Positions 1 to 8,416 are shown, numbered from the stretch's first letter. The stretch is 64,000 bases of DNA from Clostridia bacterium (GCA_017507005.1 JAFWBT010000021.1:1-64000), one strand, 5' to 3'. Program-made: numbers and translations. The notes: generated by a model from the sequence alone, not told the origin.

Positions 1-2
1 AC

Positions 3-194
3 GTCGTACTTATCGGCAGCGAAAAGATCGGTAGCGGCTTGGTAAGCGTTATGGTTCGTGGTGACGTAGGCGCAGTTAAAGCGGCAGTAGAAGCTGGTAC
101 GGCAGCAGCTACGGCTCTTGGCGAAGTAATCGCTACGCACGTAATCCCTCGTCCCCATATGGACGTTGAAAAACTTCTTCCCAGCATCAAATAA
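3..194 (+). CDS. BMC hexameric shell protein, PduA/PduJ-like (3' end only)
   Basis: Only the last 63 codons are in the window. The reading frame shows the second half of a single BMC domain ([20 protein letters not shown]) followed by the typical PduA/PduJ ending [15 protein letters not shown]. Proteins of this family form cyclic hexamers whose central pores let small substrates through the microcompartment facet. It stands upstream of pduL with a terminator hairpin between them, so the shell gene may be expressed at a higher level than the genes that follow. Family assignment is firm; the exact paralogue (PduA or PduJ) cannot be told without the N-terminus. Confidence 0.9.
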   Translation, partial: VVLIGSEKIGSGLVSVMVRGDVGAVKAAVEAGTAAATALGEVIATHVIPRPHMDVEKLLPSIK

Positions 195-232
195 TAGAAA
201 AAGAATTCTTTTATAAGAGCAAAACGGAAAAT

Positions 233-272
233 CCATACTGCCCGATTTTTCGGGCAGTATGGGAAGTTTTTC
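233..272 (+). terminator. Intrinsic terminator or attenuating hairpin after the shell gene
   Basis: A perfect 13-bp stem (233-245 with 250-262) with a TTTT loop is followed by GGAAGTTTTT. The T-run is short and offset by several bases, so termination may be partial and act to set shell-protein excess over downstream enzymes. Confidence 0.75.
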
Positions 273-397
273 AAAACGAACACGGCCTTAAAAAAAATCT
301 TGTGTACGCGCGCGTACGCGCCTTTATGCGTGCAACGGTTTTTTTGACGGCGTAGGCGTAAGGAGCAAACAAAAAACAGCCGAAAGGCAAATAGCAG

Positions 398-403
398 TAT
401 AAT
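398..403 (+). promoter_or_regulatory. Possible -10 element ahead of pduL
   Basis: TATAAT stands 42 bases before the pduL start, after the upstream terminator. No convincing -35 hexamer lies 16-18 bases upstream, so this would need an activator or an extended -10. Weak support. Confidence 0.3.
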
Positions 404-445
404 AGCAAACGAATTTATTAAATAGTATTTTTAGAAGGGAAACGT

Positions 446-1105
446 ATGGAAATTTCAAGCGCGCAGATTGCGGAAATGGTAAAAAAAGTGTTGGCGGATA
501 TGAACGGCGGCGAAGTGTCGGCGGTGAGCAATAACGAAGTGCCTATCGGCGTATCGAACAGACATATTCATCTGAACAAAGCGGATATGGAAACGTTGTT
601 CGGCGCAGGGTACGAGCTGACTCCGTTAAAGGATTTGTCCCAGCCGGGGCAGTATGCCTGCAAGGAAACGCTGACGTTAATCGGACCTGCAATGCGCCCG
701 ATTGAGAACGTGCGGGTGTTAGGGCCACTGAGAGCAAAATCGCAGGTGGAAATCTCTGCGACGGATTCGTACGTGTTAAAGGTAAAGCCCCCTGTTCGTG
801 AATCGGGTAAAACGGAAGGTTCCGCCCCCGTTACCATTATCGGGCCGAAGGGGATTGTGCAGCTTAGCGAAGGCTGTATCATTGCAAACCGTCATATCCA
901 TATGTCGCCCAGCGAAGCGGCGGTGTTTGGGATTAAAGACGGGGATACGGTGACGGTGGACGTCAACGGCAAGCGTCGTACACGTTGGTATGACGTGCAG
1001 GTGCGCGTGCATAAAGATTTCCGTTTGGAAATGCACATTGACACGGACGACGCGAACGCAGCAGGTATCGGCAACGGCTTTAAAGTAAAGGTCGTTAAGG
1101 AGTAA
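446..1105 (+). CDS. pduL: PduL-type phosphate propanoyltransferase
   Basis: 219 residues, the usual PduL length. PduL converts propionyl-CoA and phosphate to propionyl-phosphate and recycles CoA inside the compartment. The two zinc-binding His motifs of the tandem beta-barrels are visible as RHIH at residues 39-42 and again at 149-152. Residues 1-18 (ISSAQIAEMVKKVLADM) form a short amphipathic helix followed by a Gly/Ser linker, which fits an encapsulation peptide. The start is preceded by AGAAGGGAA. The stop is 3 bases from the next gene, so the two are co-translated. The coenzyme-A acylating aldehyde dehydrogenase expected to feed it is not in the window and presumably lies upstream. Confidence 0.95.
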   Translation: MEISSAQIAEMVKKVLADMNGGEVSAVSNNEVPIGVSNRHIHLNKADMETLFGAGYELTPLKDLSQPGQYACKETLTLIGPAMRPIENVRVLGPLRAKSQVEISATDSYVLKVKPPVRESGKTEGSAPVTIIGPKGIVQLSEGCIIANRHIHMSPSEAAVFGIKDGDTVTVDVNGKRRTRWYDVQVRVHKDFRLEMHIDTDDANAAGIGNGFKVKVVKE

Positions 1106-1108
1106 GAC

Positions 1109-1357
1109 ATGTTAAGAGGAATCATTAGAGGAAATATCGTCTCCACGAGAAAGCAGGAATCCTTGGTAGGATCGAAATTTATGGAAGTGGAGATTATGAA
1201 AAACGGCGTTTTGACGGGCGAATACCTTATCGCCGTAGATAGCGTTGGCGCAGGCATCGGGGAAACGGTGCTCATTACGACGGGCAGTTCGGCTCGTTTG
1301 GCGTTACATAACACGAACGCGCCTTGCGATGCGGTAATCGTGGGTATCGTCGACTAA
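1109..1357 (+). CDS. pduN: EutN/CcmL/PduN-family BMC vertex protein
   Basis: 82 residues, the normal size of the pentameric vertex proteins that close BMC corners. The N-terminal strand GIIRGNIVSTRKQESLVGSK and the segment LIAVDSVGAGIGETVLITTGSSAR match the family, including the conserved D.VGAG..E.VL pattern. It follows pduL at a 3-base gap and is separated from the next gene by a 266-bp repeat-filled gap. Assignment is firm at the family level; the paralogue symbol follows the Pdu context. Confidence 0.93.
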   Translation: MLRGIIRGNIVSTRKQESLVGSKFMEVEIMKNGVLTGEYLIAVDSVGAGIGETVLITTGSSARLALHNTNAPCDAVIVGIVD

Positions 1358-1369
1358 TTTAGGTGAATT

Positions 1370-1610
1370 TCGGCAACGTTCCGTTGGCAACGTTCCGTTG
1401 CATCACGATAAAGGCTTATCTGTCATTGCGAGGCAACGTTCCGTTGCATCTTGACAACGGCTTATATGTCATTGCGAGGAGTGAAACGACGAAGCAATCT
1501 CGTATAAATAACAGCCTAAACTTTTGTCAAAAGACAAAAACTTCACTGCGACGCACGTCGCAACTTCACTCGTAAAACGAACTTCACTTTTACAAAGTAA
1601 AAACTTCACT
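1370..1610 (+). repeat. Composite palindrome and mini-hairpin array, copy 1
   Basis: The gap between the vertex gene and pduS holds GGCAACGTTCC units that form GCAACG-TTC-CGTTGC palindromes (about 1371-1404 and 1431-1449), a CATTGCGAG...CAATCTCG palindrome (about 1471-1503), and from 1522 a chain of small stem-loops separated by AACTTCACT: TTTTGTC/GACAAAA, GCGAC/GTCGC, CGT-AAA-ACG and TTTTA/TAAAA. The last spacer ends just before the pduS ribosome site. Copies 2 and 3 have the same order and orientation. Confidence 0.85.
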
Positions 1611-1623
1611 ATTGAGAGAAAGT

Positions 1624-2946
1624 ATGGATTTGAAAGCAATTATGAAGGAAGCGGGAATCGTAGGCGCAGGCGGCGCAGGTTTTCCCTCGTACGCGAAATT
1701 AGCGGACGGGGCGGACGTGCTCGTCATCAACGGCGCGGAATGCGAGCCGTTGCTCTACACCGACTATATCCTTCTTAAAAAAGAAATGCCGATGGTGTTG
1801 GCAGGGATAAAAGTTGTGCTGGAATACGCAAAGATTCCCAGCGCGCTTCTTTGCGTGAAAGAACACACGGCTAAGCGTCTGAAAATTGCAGACGGCGCTC
1901 GGCTTGCCGAGAATATACGATTAAAAACGTTGCCCAACGTATATCCGATGGGCGACGAAATCAGCCTCATATACGAGGCGACGGGGCGTATCGTTCGTCC
2001 TGGAAATCTTCCCATTAGCGCAGGCGTTATCGTCTACAACGTAGAAACGATGTACGACGTAGCGAAAATGCTGAAATTTTCCGAAACCGTAACGATGAAA
2101 TGGCTGACGATTGCAGGGAACGTACCCGAGGCAATCGCCGTGCGCGTGCCCGTGGGTACGCCCGTAGCCGATTTGTTTGAAAAATATTCCATCGTCGTGC
2201 CCGAGGATAATTCGGTACTCGACGGCGGGCCGTCCATGGGTAAGGTGATTGATCCCGAAACGGCAGTCGTCACCAAAACGACCAAGAGCCTTTTGATTTT
2301 GCCGAATAATACGGCGGCAATGGAGAGCAAATTCCTCGACGGCGCGAAATCGATTGCGCGCGCGGAAACGGCTTGCTGTCAATGTACGCGCTGTACGGAT
2401 ATGTGTCCGAGAGCGTTGCTTGGCTACCCGTTAGAGCCGCATAAAATGGTGGGTACGGCGAAAGGCGCGGTGAGCGTAATGCCTGAAATGGTGCTGTCCG
2501 CGACGCTTTGTTGCGGCTGTGGTATTTGTGAAACGTTGGCTTGTAGCCAAGGCATATCGCCTAAGGCAGTCATCAACGAATACAAAGCATTGCTTGCGAA
2601 AAATAAAATGCGGTACGTCGGCAAAGAGGATGTATATCCCGAGAAAGAGCGCGATTATCGCATGATCCCGTCCGAGCGTTGGGCTAGCGTGTTGGGCGTT
2701 CAGAAATTTGACAAACTCCCGAAATTTATCGGTGAAGATAAAAACTATACGCGCGTAGAAATCTATCTTCGTCAGCATATCGGCGCGCCGAGCGTGGCGA
2801 TTGTAAACGACGGCGATATGGTGGAGAAAGGGGACAAGATAGCGGAGGCGGCGGAAGGGCTGTCCTTGCCGCAGTACGCGTCCATTTCCGGCGTAGTCAC
2901 CCTTTACGAGGGCGAAAAGATTATCATTGAGAAGAAAAACGATTAA
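1624..2946 (+). CDS. pduS: PduS-like RnfC-family flavin/iron-sulfur electron transfer protein
   Basis: 440 residues from the ATG at 1624, which has GAGAGAAAG before it; a TTG at 1612 in frame is less likely. The N-terminus GIVGAGGAGFPSYAKL is the glycine-rich flavin/NADH-binding start of RnfC and PduS. Two cysteine clusters, CCQCTRCTDMCP (from Cys251) and CCGCGICETLAC (from Cys296), are expected to hold two 4Fe-4S clusters. The C-terminus carries the short beta-rich domain common to PduS. In cobalamin-dependent compartments PduS reduces B12; here the dehydratase is a glycyl radical enzyme, so the likely job is passing electrons across the shell with PduT, which follows 11 bases later. That role is inference. 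Confidence 0.9.
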   Translation: MDLKAIMKEAGIVGAGGAGFPSYAKLADGADVLVINGAECEPLLYTDYILLKKEMPMVLAGIKVVLEYAKIPSALLCVKEHTAKRLKIADGARLAENIRLKTLPNVYPMGDEISLIYEATGRIVRPGNLPISAGVIVYNVETMYDVAKMLKFSETVTMKWLTIAGNVPEAIAVRVPVGTPVADLFEKYSIVVPEDNSVLDGGPSMGKVIDPETAVVTKTTKSLLILPNNTAAMESKFLDGAKSIARAETACCQCTRCTDMCPRALLGYPLEPHKMVGTAKGAVSVMPEMVLSATLCCGCGICETLACSQGISPKAVINEYKALLAKNKMRYVGKEDVYPEKERDYRMIPSERWASVLGVQKFDKLPKFIGEDKNYTRVEIYLRQHIGAPSVAIVNDGDMVEKGDKIAEAAEGLSLPQYASISGVVTLYEGEKIIIEKKND

Positions 2947-2957
2947 GGTAAACGTTT

Positions 2958-3503
2958 ATGTATAAATCCATTGGTGTTATAGAACTGAAAAATATTCCCA
3001 AAGGCGTGGAAGCAACGGACGCGGCGCTCAAGAGCGCAGGCGTGGATATGGTGGCTTCGCACCCGTCCTGCCCTGGTAAATACGAGATTATTTTGACTGG
3101 CTCGATTTCCAACGTAACGGCGGCAGTCGACCACGTTTTGTCGAAATTCGAAGGCTACGTTATCGATTCGTCCGTGATGGGTAGAATTGACGAGCAGGTA
3201 ATCAAGGCGTTGTTCGGTACGCAAACGGGCGAGAAAAAAGGCTCGTTGGGGCTTATTGAAACGTATTCGGCGGCTACGTGTATCAAGGCGGCGGATATCG
3301 CTGTAAAGACCTCGCGCGTAGAGATTTTCGATCTCCGCGTATCGCGCGGTATGGGCGGCAAGGGCGTCGTAATGCTGACGGGCGAAGTCGGTGACGTTAC
3401 GGCGGCGGTAGAGGCAGGCTCGAACTATGCAAAACAGTCGGGACAGCTTTCTTCCAACTCTATTATTGCCGCGCCGCACGAGGGGCTGTGGGAACAGCTG
3501 TAA
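2958..3503 (+). CDS. pduT: PduT-like tandem-BMC trimeric shell protein
   Basis: 181 residues containing two BMC domains (about 1-90 and 95-175), which form pseudohexameric trimers. Cys108 sits in ETYSAATCIKAAD, the same position and context as the pore Cys108 that binds a 4Fe-4S cluster in Citrobacter PduT (recalled from the literature). The C-terminus SIIAAPHEGLWEQL is typical of PduT. Next to pduS it makes a shell-spanning electron conduit plausible. The ribosome site is weak (AAGGTAAACG); translation may be coupled to pduS 11 bases upstream. Confidence 0.92.
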   Translation: MYKSIGVIELKNIPKGVEATDAALKSAGVDMVASHPSCPGKYEIILTGSISNVTAAVDHVLSKFEGYVIDSSVMGRIDEQVIKALFGTQTGEKKGSLGLIETYSAATCIKAADIAVKTSRVEIFDLRVSRGMGGKGVVMLTGEVGDVTAAVEAGSNYAKQSGQLSSNSIIAAPHEGLWEQL

Positions 3504-3711
3504 GCAACGGCAACGTTCCGGCAACGTTCCGTTGCATCGAGATTTTCTATCTTTCGTGGGTGGATTGTTGTCATTGCGAGCGAAGCGAAGCAATCTCGTA
3601 TAAATAACAGCCTTAATTTTTGTCGAAAGACAAAAACTTCATTGTGACGCACGTCATAACTTCACTCGTGAAACGAACTTCACTTTTATCCATAGGATAA
3701 AAACTTCACTT
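3504..3711 (+). repeat. Composite palindrome and mini-hairpin array, copy 2
   Basis: Same layout as at 1370-1610: GGCAACGTTCC units (about 3509-3536), a CATTGCGAG...CAATCTCG palindrome (about 3572-3599), then from 3617 stem-loops TTTTTGTC/GACAAAAA, GTGAC/GTCAT, CGT-GAA-ACG and TTTTATCC/GGATAAAA separated by AACTTCACT-like spacers. Compared with copy 1 the second stem changes on both arms (C-G to T-A), so pairing is kept. Confidence 0.85.
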
Positions 3712-3728
3712 CAATAAATAGGTTTATT

Positions 3729-6260
3729 ATGGAAAACATCAAATTTGTAATAGAAAAAAGCGCAAGAATAGACAAACTGGTGAACGACCTGTACGAAAAA
3801 ATGCCCGAGATTGAATCGGCGCGTGGTCTGCTCGTCACCGAGAGCTATAAAGCGACGGAGGCGCTCCCGATTATCAGTCGTCGACGCGCGGCGTTCGCGC
3901 ACATTTTGCGTAATATTCCCATCGTAATTCGTGATAACGAACTTATCGTCGGTAGCGCAACGGTAGCGCCCCGCGGTTGTCAGGTATTCCCCGAATATTC
4001 CTACGAATGGTTAGAGGCGGAATTCGACACGGTGGCAACGCGTGCAGCCGATCCGTTCTATATCAGCGAAAAGACGAAAGAACAGCTTCGCGGCGCGTAT
4101 CCTTACTGGAAAGGCAAAACGAATAGTGACCTTGCAAAATCGTTAATGGCGCCCGAGGCGTACGAAGCGTTCGTAACGCACGGTATGTTCACGCCTGGCA
4201 ACTATTTCTATAACGGTATCGGTCACGTCAACGTAAACTATGAAAAGGTGCTGCAAAAAGGCTATCGCGGTATTATGGCGGAGGCGCAGGCGGCGCTGAA
4301 CAAGCTGGACGTAGCCGACCCTGAATATGCGCAGAGAACGAATTTCTTAAACGCCGTTATCGAGAGCTGTGAGGCGGTGGTGGAATACGCGCGCAGATAC
4401 GCGGTGTTGGCGCGTGAAAAGGCGAAAAAAGAAAAATGCCCTATCCGTAAAGCGGAGCTGGAAAAAATCGCGCTCAACTGTATGCACGTACCCGAATTCC
4501 CTGCGGCAGACTTCCACGAAGCTTGCCAATCCTTCTGGTTCGTACAGCTGTTGTTGCAGATTGAATCGAGCGGACATTCCATTTCCCCGGGCAGATTCGA
4601 CCAATATATGTATCCTTACTATAAAAAGGATATCGAAGCAGGCAAGATTACGCAGGAGCAGGCGCAAGAGCTTATCGACTGTATCTGGGTAAAACTCAAC
4701 GACATCAACAAAGTGCGTGACGCAGGCTCGGCAGACGGCTTTGCGGGCTATGGTATGTTCCAAAACCTGATTGTAGGCGGTCAGAATATCCACGGGCTTG
4801 ACGCGACGAACGATTTGTCGTATATGTGTTTGGAGGCGGCAATGCACGTGCCTCTGCCCCAGCCCTCTATTTCCGTTCGCGTATGGAACGGTACGCCGCA
4901 GGATTTTATGCTGAAAGCGGCGGCACTCACCCGTCTTGGTACGGGGCTTCCTGCCTACTATAACGACGAAGTTATTATTCCCTCGATTATGTCGAGAGGT
5001 CTGACGTTGGAAGACGCGAGAGATTATTGTATTATCGGCTGTGTAGAGCCGCAAAAAGGCTCGAAAACGGACGGTTGGCACGACGCGGCGTTCTTTAATA
5101 TGTGCCGCCCGTTAGAGCTAGTGTTCTCGCGCGGCGTGGATAAAGGCGTACAAATCGGCCCCGATACGGGCGACGTTACGCAGATGAAGACGTTTGAAGA
5201 GTTCTTCGAGGCGTATAAAACGCAACAGAGGTATTTCATAAAGCTGCTCGTCAATGCCAACAACGCCATCGACGTAGCGCACGCTACCCGTTGTCCGTTG
5301 CCTTTCCAGTCGTGTATGGTAGACGATTGTATCGGCCGCGGCAAATCCTTGCAAGAGGGCGGCGCTATCTATAATTTCACTGGTCCGCAGGGCTTTGGTA
5401 TCGCAAACAATACCGACGGTTTGTTGGCGATTAAAAAACTCGTATTCGAGGACAAGAGCGTTTCGATGGAAGAAATGCGTGCGGCGTTGAACGCGAACTT
5501 TGGCTACGGTATCAAGGGTGCGGCGGCAGAGCGTATCACGGGCGAGATTGCCTACCAGCTGGCACAGCAGGGGATTGAGATTGACGAGAACGTTGTTCGC
5601 ACAATCCATGAAGAAGTGACGACGGCAGGCGGTATCGAATCGTCGAAAAAGGCGAGATATCAAGAGATTAAACGCTTGATTGACGAGACTTGTCCTAAAT
5701 ACGGCAACGATATTTACGAAGCGGATATGTTCGCGCGTGAAGTGGCGAACAGCTACACCAAAGAGGTAGAAAAATATAAAAATCCTCGTGGCGGTATTTT
5801 CCAAGCAGGGCTTTATCCCGTGTCGGCGAACGTACCCCTCGGCGCGCAGACGGGTGCAACGCCCGACGGCAGATTGGCGTATACGCCCGTGGCAGACGGT
5901 ATCGGTCCTGCGTCGGGTAGAGACGTGAAAGGCCCTACGGCTACGGCGAACTCGGTGGCAAGACTCGAACAAGACGTGGCAAGTAACGGTACGTTGCTCA
6001 ATCAAAAATTCCATCCCTCGGCGCTGGCAGGATTGTCGGGCTTGACGAAATTCGTGGCGTTGATTCGTTCGTATTTCGACCAAAAAGGTATGCATATGCA
6101 GTTCAACGTCGTTACGCGTGAAACGCTGCTCGACGCGCAGAAAAATCCTGAAAAATACAAGACGCTCGTTGTGCGTGTAGCTGGGTATAGCGCGCTGTTC
6201 ACGACGCTGTCGAGATCGTTGCAGGACGATATTATCAATAGAACGCAACAAGGTTTCTAA
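3729..6260 (+). CDS. Glycyl radical 1,2-propanediol dehydratase (B12-independent, GRM3 type)
   Basis: 843 residues. Dehydrates 1,2-propanediol to propionaldehyde by glycyl radical chemistry inside the compartment. The catalytic thiyl Cys438 and base Glu440 are in DYCIIGCVEPQKG; the radical glycine is Gly819 in VRVAGYSALF near the C-terminus. The segment ending GKTDGWHDAAFFNMCRP and the N-terminus ARIDKLVNDLYEKMPEIE agree closely with my memory of the Roseburia inulinivorans propanediol dehydratase, and differ from choline lyase CutC. There is no long N-terminal extension of the kind seen in CutC-type enzymes. The activase follows after a 293-bp repeat-rich gap. Propanediol would come from fucose or rhamnose breakdown, whose genes are not in the window. 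Confidence 0.93.
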   Translation: MENIKFVIEKSARIDKLVNDLYEKMPEIESARGLLVTESYKATEALPIISRRRAAFAHILRNIPIVIRDNELIVGSATVAPRGCQVFPEYSYEWLEAEFDTVATRAADPFYISEKTKEQLRGAYPYWKGKTNSDLAKSLMAPEAYEAFVTHGMFTPGNYFYNGIGHVNVNYEKVLQKGYRGIMAEAQAALNKLDVADPEYAQRTNFLNAVIESCEAVVEYARRYAVLAREKAKKEKCPIRKAELEKIALNCMHVPEFPAADFHEACQSFWFVQLLLQIESSGHSISPGRFDQYMYPYYKKDIEAGKITQEQAQELIDCIWVKLNDINKVRDAGSADGFAGYGMFQNLIVGGQNIHGLDATNDLSYMCLEAAMHVPLPQPSISVRVWNGTPQDFMLKAAALTRLGTGLPAYYNDEVIIPSIMSRGLTLEDARDYCIIGCVEPQKGSKTDGWHDAAFFNMCRPLELVFSRGVDKGVQIGPDTGDVTQMKTFEEFFEAYKTQQRYFIKLLVNANNAIDVAHATRCPLPFQSCMVDDCIGRGKSLQEGGAIYNFTGPQGFGIANNTDGLLAIKKLVFEDKSVSMEEMRAALNANFGYGIKGAAAERITGEIAYQLAQQGIEIDENVVRTIHEEVTTAGGIESSKKARYQEIKRLIDETCPKYGNDIYEADMFAREVANSYTKEVEKYKNPRGGIFQAGLYPVSANVPLGAQTGATPDGRLAYTPVADGIGPASGRDVKGPTATANSVARLEQDVASNGTLLNQKFHPSALAGLSGLTKFVALIRSYFDQKGMHMQFNVVTRETLLDAQKNPEKYKTLVVRVAGYSALFTTLSRSLQDDIINRTQQGF

Positions 6261-6262
6261 CG

Positions 6263-6539
6263 CAATGGCAACGTTCCGGCAACGTTCCGGCAACGTTCCG
6301 TTGCATCTTGACTAAAAGTTATCGTCATTGCGAGGCAACGTTCCGTTGCATCACGACTTTTCTATCTTTCTATATAGCTTGGATAGTAGCTTATACGTCA
6401 TTGCGAGCGAGGCGAAGCAATCTCGTATAAATAGCAGCCTTAATTTTTGTCAAAAGACAAAAACTTCACTGCGAGGAACGTCGCAAATTCACTCGTAAAA
6501 CGAACTTCACTTTTATCCAAAGGATAATAACTTCACTTA
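6263..6539 (+). repeat. Composite palindrome and mini-hairpin array, copy 3
   Basis: The longest copy. It holds three consecutive GGCAACGTTCC units (about 6267-6305), a separate GCAACGTTCCGTTGC palindrome (about 6335-6349), the CATTGCGAG...CAATCTCG palindrome (about 6401-6424), and from 6443 the hairpin chain TTTTTGTC/GACAAAAA, GCGA-GGAACG-TCGC, CGT-AAA-ACG, TTTATCC/GGATAAT with AACTTCACT or AAATTCACT spacers. It ends 14 bases before the activase start. Confidence 0.85.
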
Positions 6540-6553
6540 ACAAGGAAAACACT

Positions 6554-7339
6554 ATGACGCATTACGGCACAAAAGGCAGAATATTCAATATTCAACGATT
6601 CTCGATCCACGACGGACCGGGAATCCGTACCATTGTCTTTTTCAAGGGCTGTTTTATGCGTTGCGCTTGGTGTTGCAACCCCGAATCGCAGTCGTACGAG
6701 ATTCAAACGCTAGTGGAAAACGGCAAAGAAAAAATCGTCGGTAAGGACGTGACGGTGGAAGAAATTTTGCCCGAAATCCTCGCAGACCAAACGTACTATC
6801 GCCGTAGCGGCGGTGGAGTGACGCTCTCGGGCGGTGAGATTCTTGGTCAGCCTGAATTTGCGCGCGATTTATTACGCGCTTGTAAAGAGTGCGGTTTGCA
6901 TACGGCGGTGGAATCGACGGCGAACGCGCCGTTTGAAAAGATAGAAATGATTTTGCCCTATCTTGATTTGTATCTTATGGATATCAAGCATATGGATAGC
7001 GCGAAACACAAAGAATTTACGGGCGCAGGCAACGAACGTATCCTTGCCAACGCGCGGGGGATTGCAGAGAGCGGCGTGCAGCTGATTATCCGTACGCCCG
7101 TCGTGCCCGGCTTTAACGATACGCCGGAGGAGATTAAGGCGATTGCAAAATTCGCCGCGACGCTGCCGGGGGTGCGCGAACATCATTTGCTCCCGTATCA
7201 CCGTTTAGGGCAGGACAAATACGCAGGCTTGGGCAGAAATTACGCGCTCAAAGGCGTAGAACCGCCCGAAAAAGAGCGTATGGAATACCTCTTATCGGTG
7301 GCGGAAGAAAGCGGTTTGCGTTGCCAAATCGGTGGCTAA
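6554..7339 (+). CDS. Glycyl radical enzyme activase (radical SAM)
   Basis: 261 residues. Generates the glycyl radical on the dehydratase using S-adenosylmethionine. The radical-SAM motif C33-x3-C37-x2-C40 is seen in KGCFMRCAWCC. The protein goes from this motif almost straight to VTVEEILPEILADQTYYRRS and the SGGE motif, so it lacks the ferredoxin-like insert with extra 4Fe-4S clusters found in many activases of this superfamily; the propanediol-type activase of Roseburia is similarly short. The start is preceded by AAGGAAAACACT. Cognate to the upstream enzyme by context. Confidence 0.93.
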   Translation: MTHYGTKGRIFNIQRFSIHDGPGIRTIVFFKGCFMRCAWCCNPESQSYEIQTLVENGKEKIVGKDVTVEEILPEILADQTYYRRSGGGVTLSGGEILGQPEFARDLLRACKECGLHTAVESTANAPFEKIEMILPYLDLYLMDIKHMDSAKHKEFTGAGNERILANARGIAESGVQLIIRTPVVPGFNDTPEEIKAIAKFAATLPGVREHHLLPYHRLGQDKYAGLGRNYALKGVEPPEKERMEYLLSVAEESGLRCQIGG

Positions 7340-7440
7340 GAGAAAAGTGAATTGCCATAAGGCACGCGAATTGAACGCTGTGCGTTTGGTAAGGCAATAC
7401 GCTTTACAAAGTAAAAATTTACTCTAAAATAGGAGAGATT
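7340..7440 (+). repeat. Degenerate relative of the mini-hairpin array
   Basis: The gap after the activase contains GTGAATT/GCGAATT-type spacers with small stems such as TTGCC-ATAA-GGCA, and ends in TTTACAAAGTAAA, the same hairpin as the last bead of copy 1. It lacks the GGCAACGTTCC and CATTGCGAG parts. Confidence 0.5.
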
Positions 7441-7806
7441 ATGGATATACAAGATAAAATGCCCCCTAGAATTATACAAGAATTCGTTCCGGGCAAACAA
7501 ATTACGCTTTGCCATATCATTGCAAACCCCGGCGAAGTGCTTTATACCAAGCTTGGGCTTGATCCGCAGGCGGACTATACCCGTAGCGCCATCGGCGTTT
7601 TGACGGTTATTCCGTACGAAAGCGCGGTGATTGCGGCGGATATTGCAATGAAGGCTTCGGGCGCGGAAATCGGGTTTGTCGATAGATTCACGGGTACGCT
7701 GATTATCACGGGTACGGTTTCGTCCGTAGAGGCAGCGTTCACGGCGATTAGAGAATATTTCGTGAAGAAACTCGATTATATTTGTTGCGAAGTGACTAAG
7801 ACCTAA
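7441..7806 (+). CDS. pduU: PduU/EutS-like BMC shell protein
   Basis: 121 residues, a circularly permuted BMC domain. The N-terminal RIIQEFVPGKQITLCHIIA matches the PduU/EutS stretch that forms the beta-barrel cap over the pore, followed by AIGVLTVIPYESAVIAADIA and EIGFVDRFTGTLIITGTVSS. It is preceded by AGGAGAGATT. PduU is reported to interact with PduV, and the PduV-like gene follows 10 bases downstream, which supports the assignment. Confidence 0.93.
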   Translation: MDIQDKMPPRIIQEFVPGKQITLCHIIANPGEVLYTKLGLDPQADYTRSAIGVLTVIPYESAVIAADIAMKASGAEIGFVDRFTGTLIITGTVSSVEAAFTAIREYFVKKLDYICCEVTKT

Positions 7807-7816
7807 ACAGTAAATT

Positions 7817-8401
7817 ATGAAAAAAATTATGTTGTTCGGCAGAGTGGCGGCAGGGAAAACGACCTTGACGCAAGCCCTGCGCGGCGAGGAAATCAAATAT
7901 TATAAGACGCAGTACGTCAACTACCTCGACACCGTTATCGACACCCCGGGCGAATACACTGAACGCCGCGAAACGAGCGGTGCGCTGGCGCTGTACGCCT
8001 ACGAGGCGGATATCGTGGGACTGGTGCTGTCGGCAAACGAACCGTATTCTATCTTTTCGCCCTGCCTTACGAGTATGGTAAACCGCGAGGCAATCGGTAT
8101 TATTACGGGCATTGACAAGCCTGACGCGAACGTGGAACGGGTGCGTAGATGGTTGCAGCTTGCTGGATGTAAAAAAATATTCCCCGTCAGCTCGTTCACG
8201 GGCGAGGGGATTGCCGAGCTTGCGGCATATTTAAAAGACGGCGAGGACGAAACACCGAAATTGGACGAAGATGCGGCGATAGAAACGGCGGCAAAGACGG
8301 AAACGACGGCGAAAAAGCCCACGGCAAGGAAAGCGCCGAAAAAGTCGGCGAAGAAAACGGAAAACAAACCGCAAAAAGAGCTGGATACTTGGCTATTGTA
8401 A
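7817..8401 (+). CDS. pduV: PduV/EutP-like GTPase with a Lys/Ala-rich C-terminal tail
   Basis: 194 residues. The P-loop GRVAAGKTT (residues 8-16), the switch region DTVIDTPGEY and the base-recognition motif TGIDKPDA place it in the PduV/EutP group of small GTPases. Family members are about 140-150 residues; here about 50 residues are added, rich in Lys, Ala, Thr and Glu (TAKKPTARKAPKKSAKKTE) and ending in ELDTWLL. The tail resembles the small protein encoded two genes downstream, which is also Lys/Ala-rich and ends in EMPYYLL. PduV has been linked to microcompartment movement in Salmonella-type systems. With a ParA gene next in the operon, a role in positioning is a reasonable inference. Confidence 0.87.
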   Translation: MKKIMLFGRVAAGKTTLTQALRGEEIKYYKTQYVNYLDTVIDTPGEYTERRETSGALALYAYEADIVGLVLSANEPYSIFSPCLTSMVNREAIGIITGIDKPDANVERVRRWLQLAGCKKIFPVSSFTGEGIAELAAYLKDGEDETPKLDEDAAIETAAKTETTAKKPTARKAPKKSAKKTENKPQKELDTWLL

Positions 8402-8416
8402 GACGGAGAAAAACAT

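Noticed and set aside
1363..1575. 70-codon ORF between the vertex protein and pduS
   Set aside because: It is composed entirely of the intergenic repeat sequence.
3729..6260. Choline trimethylamine-lyase (CutC)
   Set aside because: The GCVEPQKGSKTDGWHDAAFF segment and the Pdu-type neighbours fit the propanediol dehydratase group, and no N-terminal extension or CutD-type activase is present.
1522..6538. CRISPR array
   Set aside because: The constant AACTTCACT part is only nine bases, the variable parts are 9-20-base palindromes rather than spacers, and no cas gene is present.
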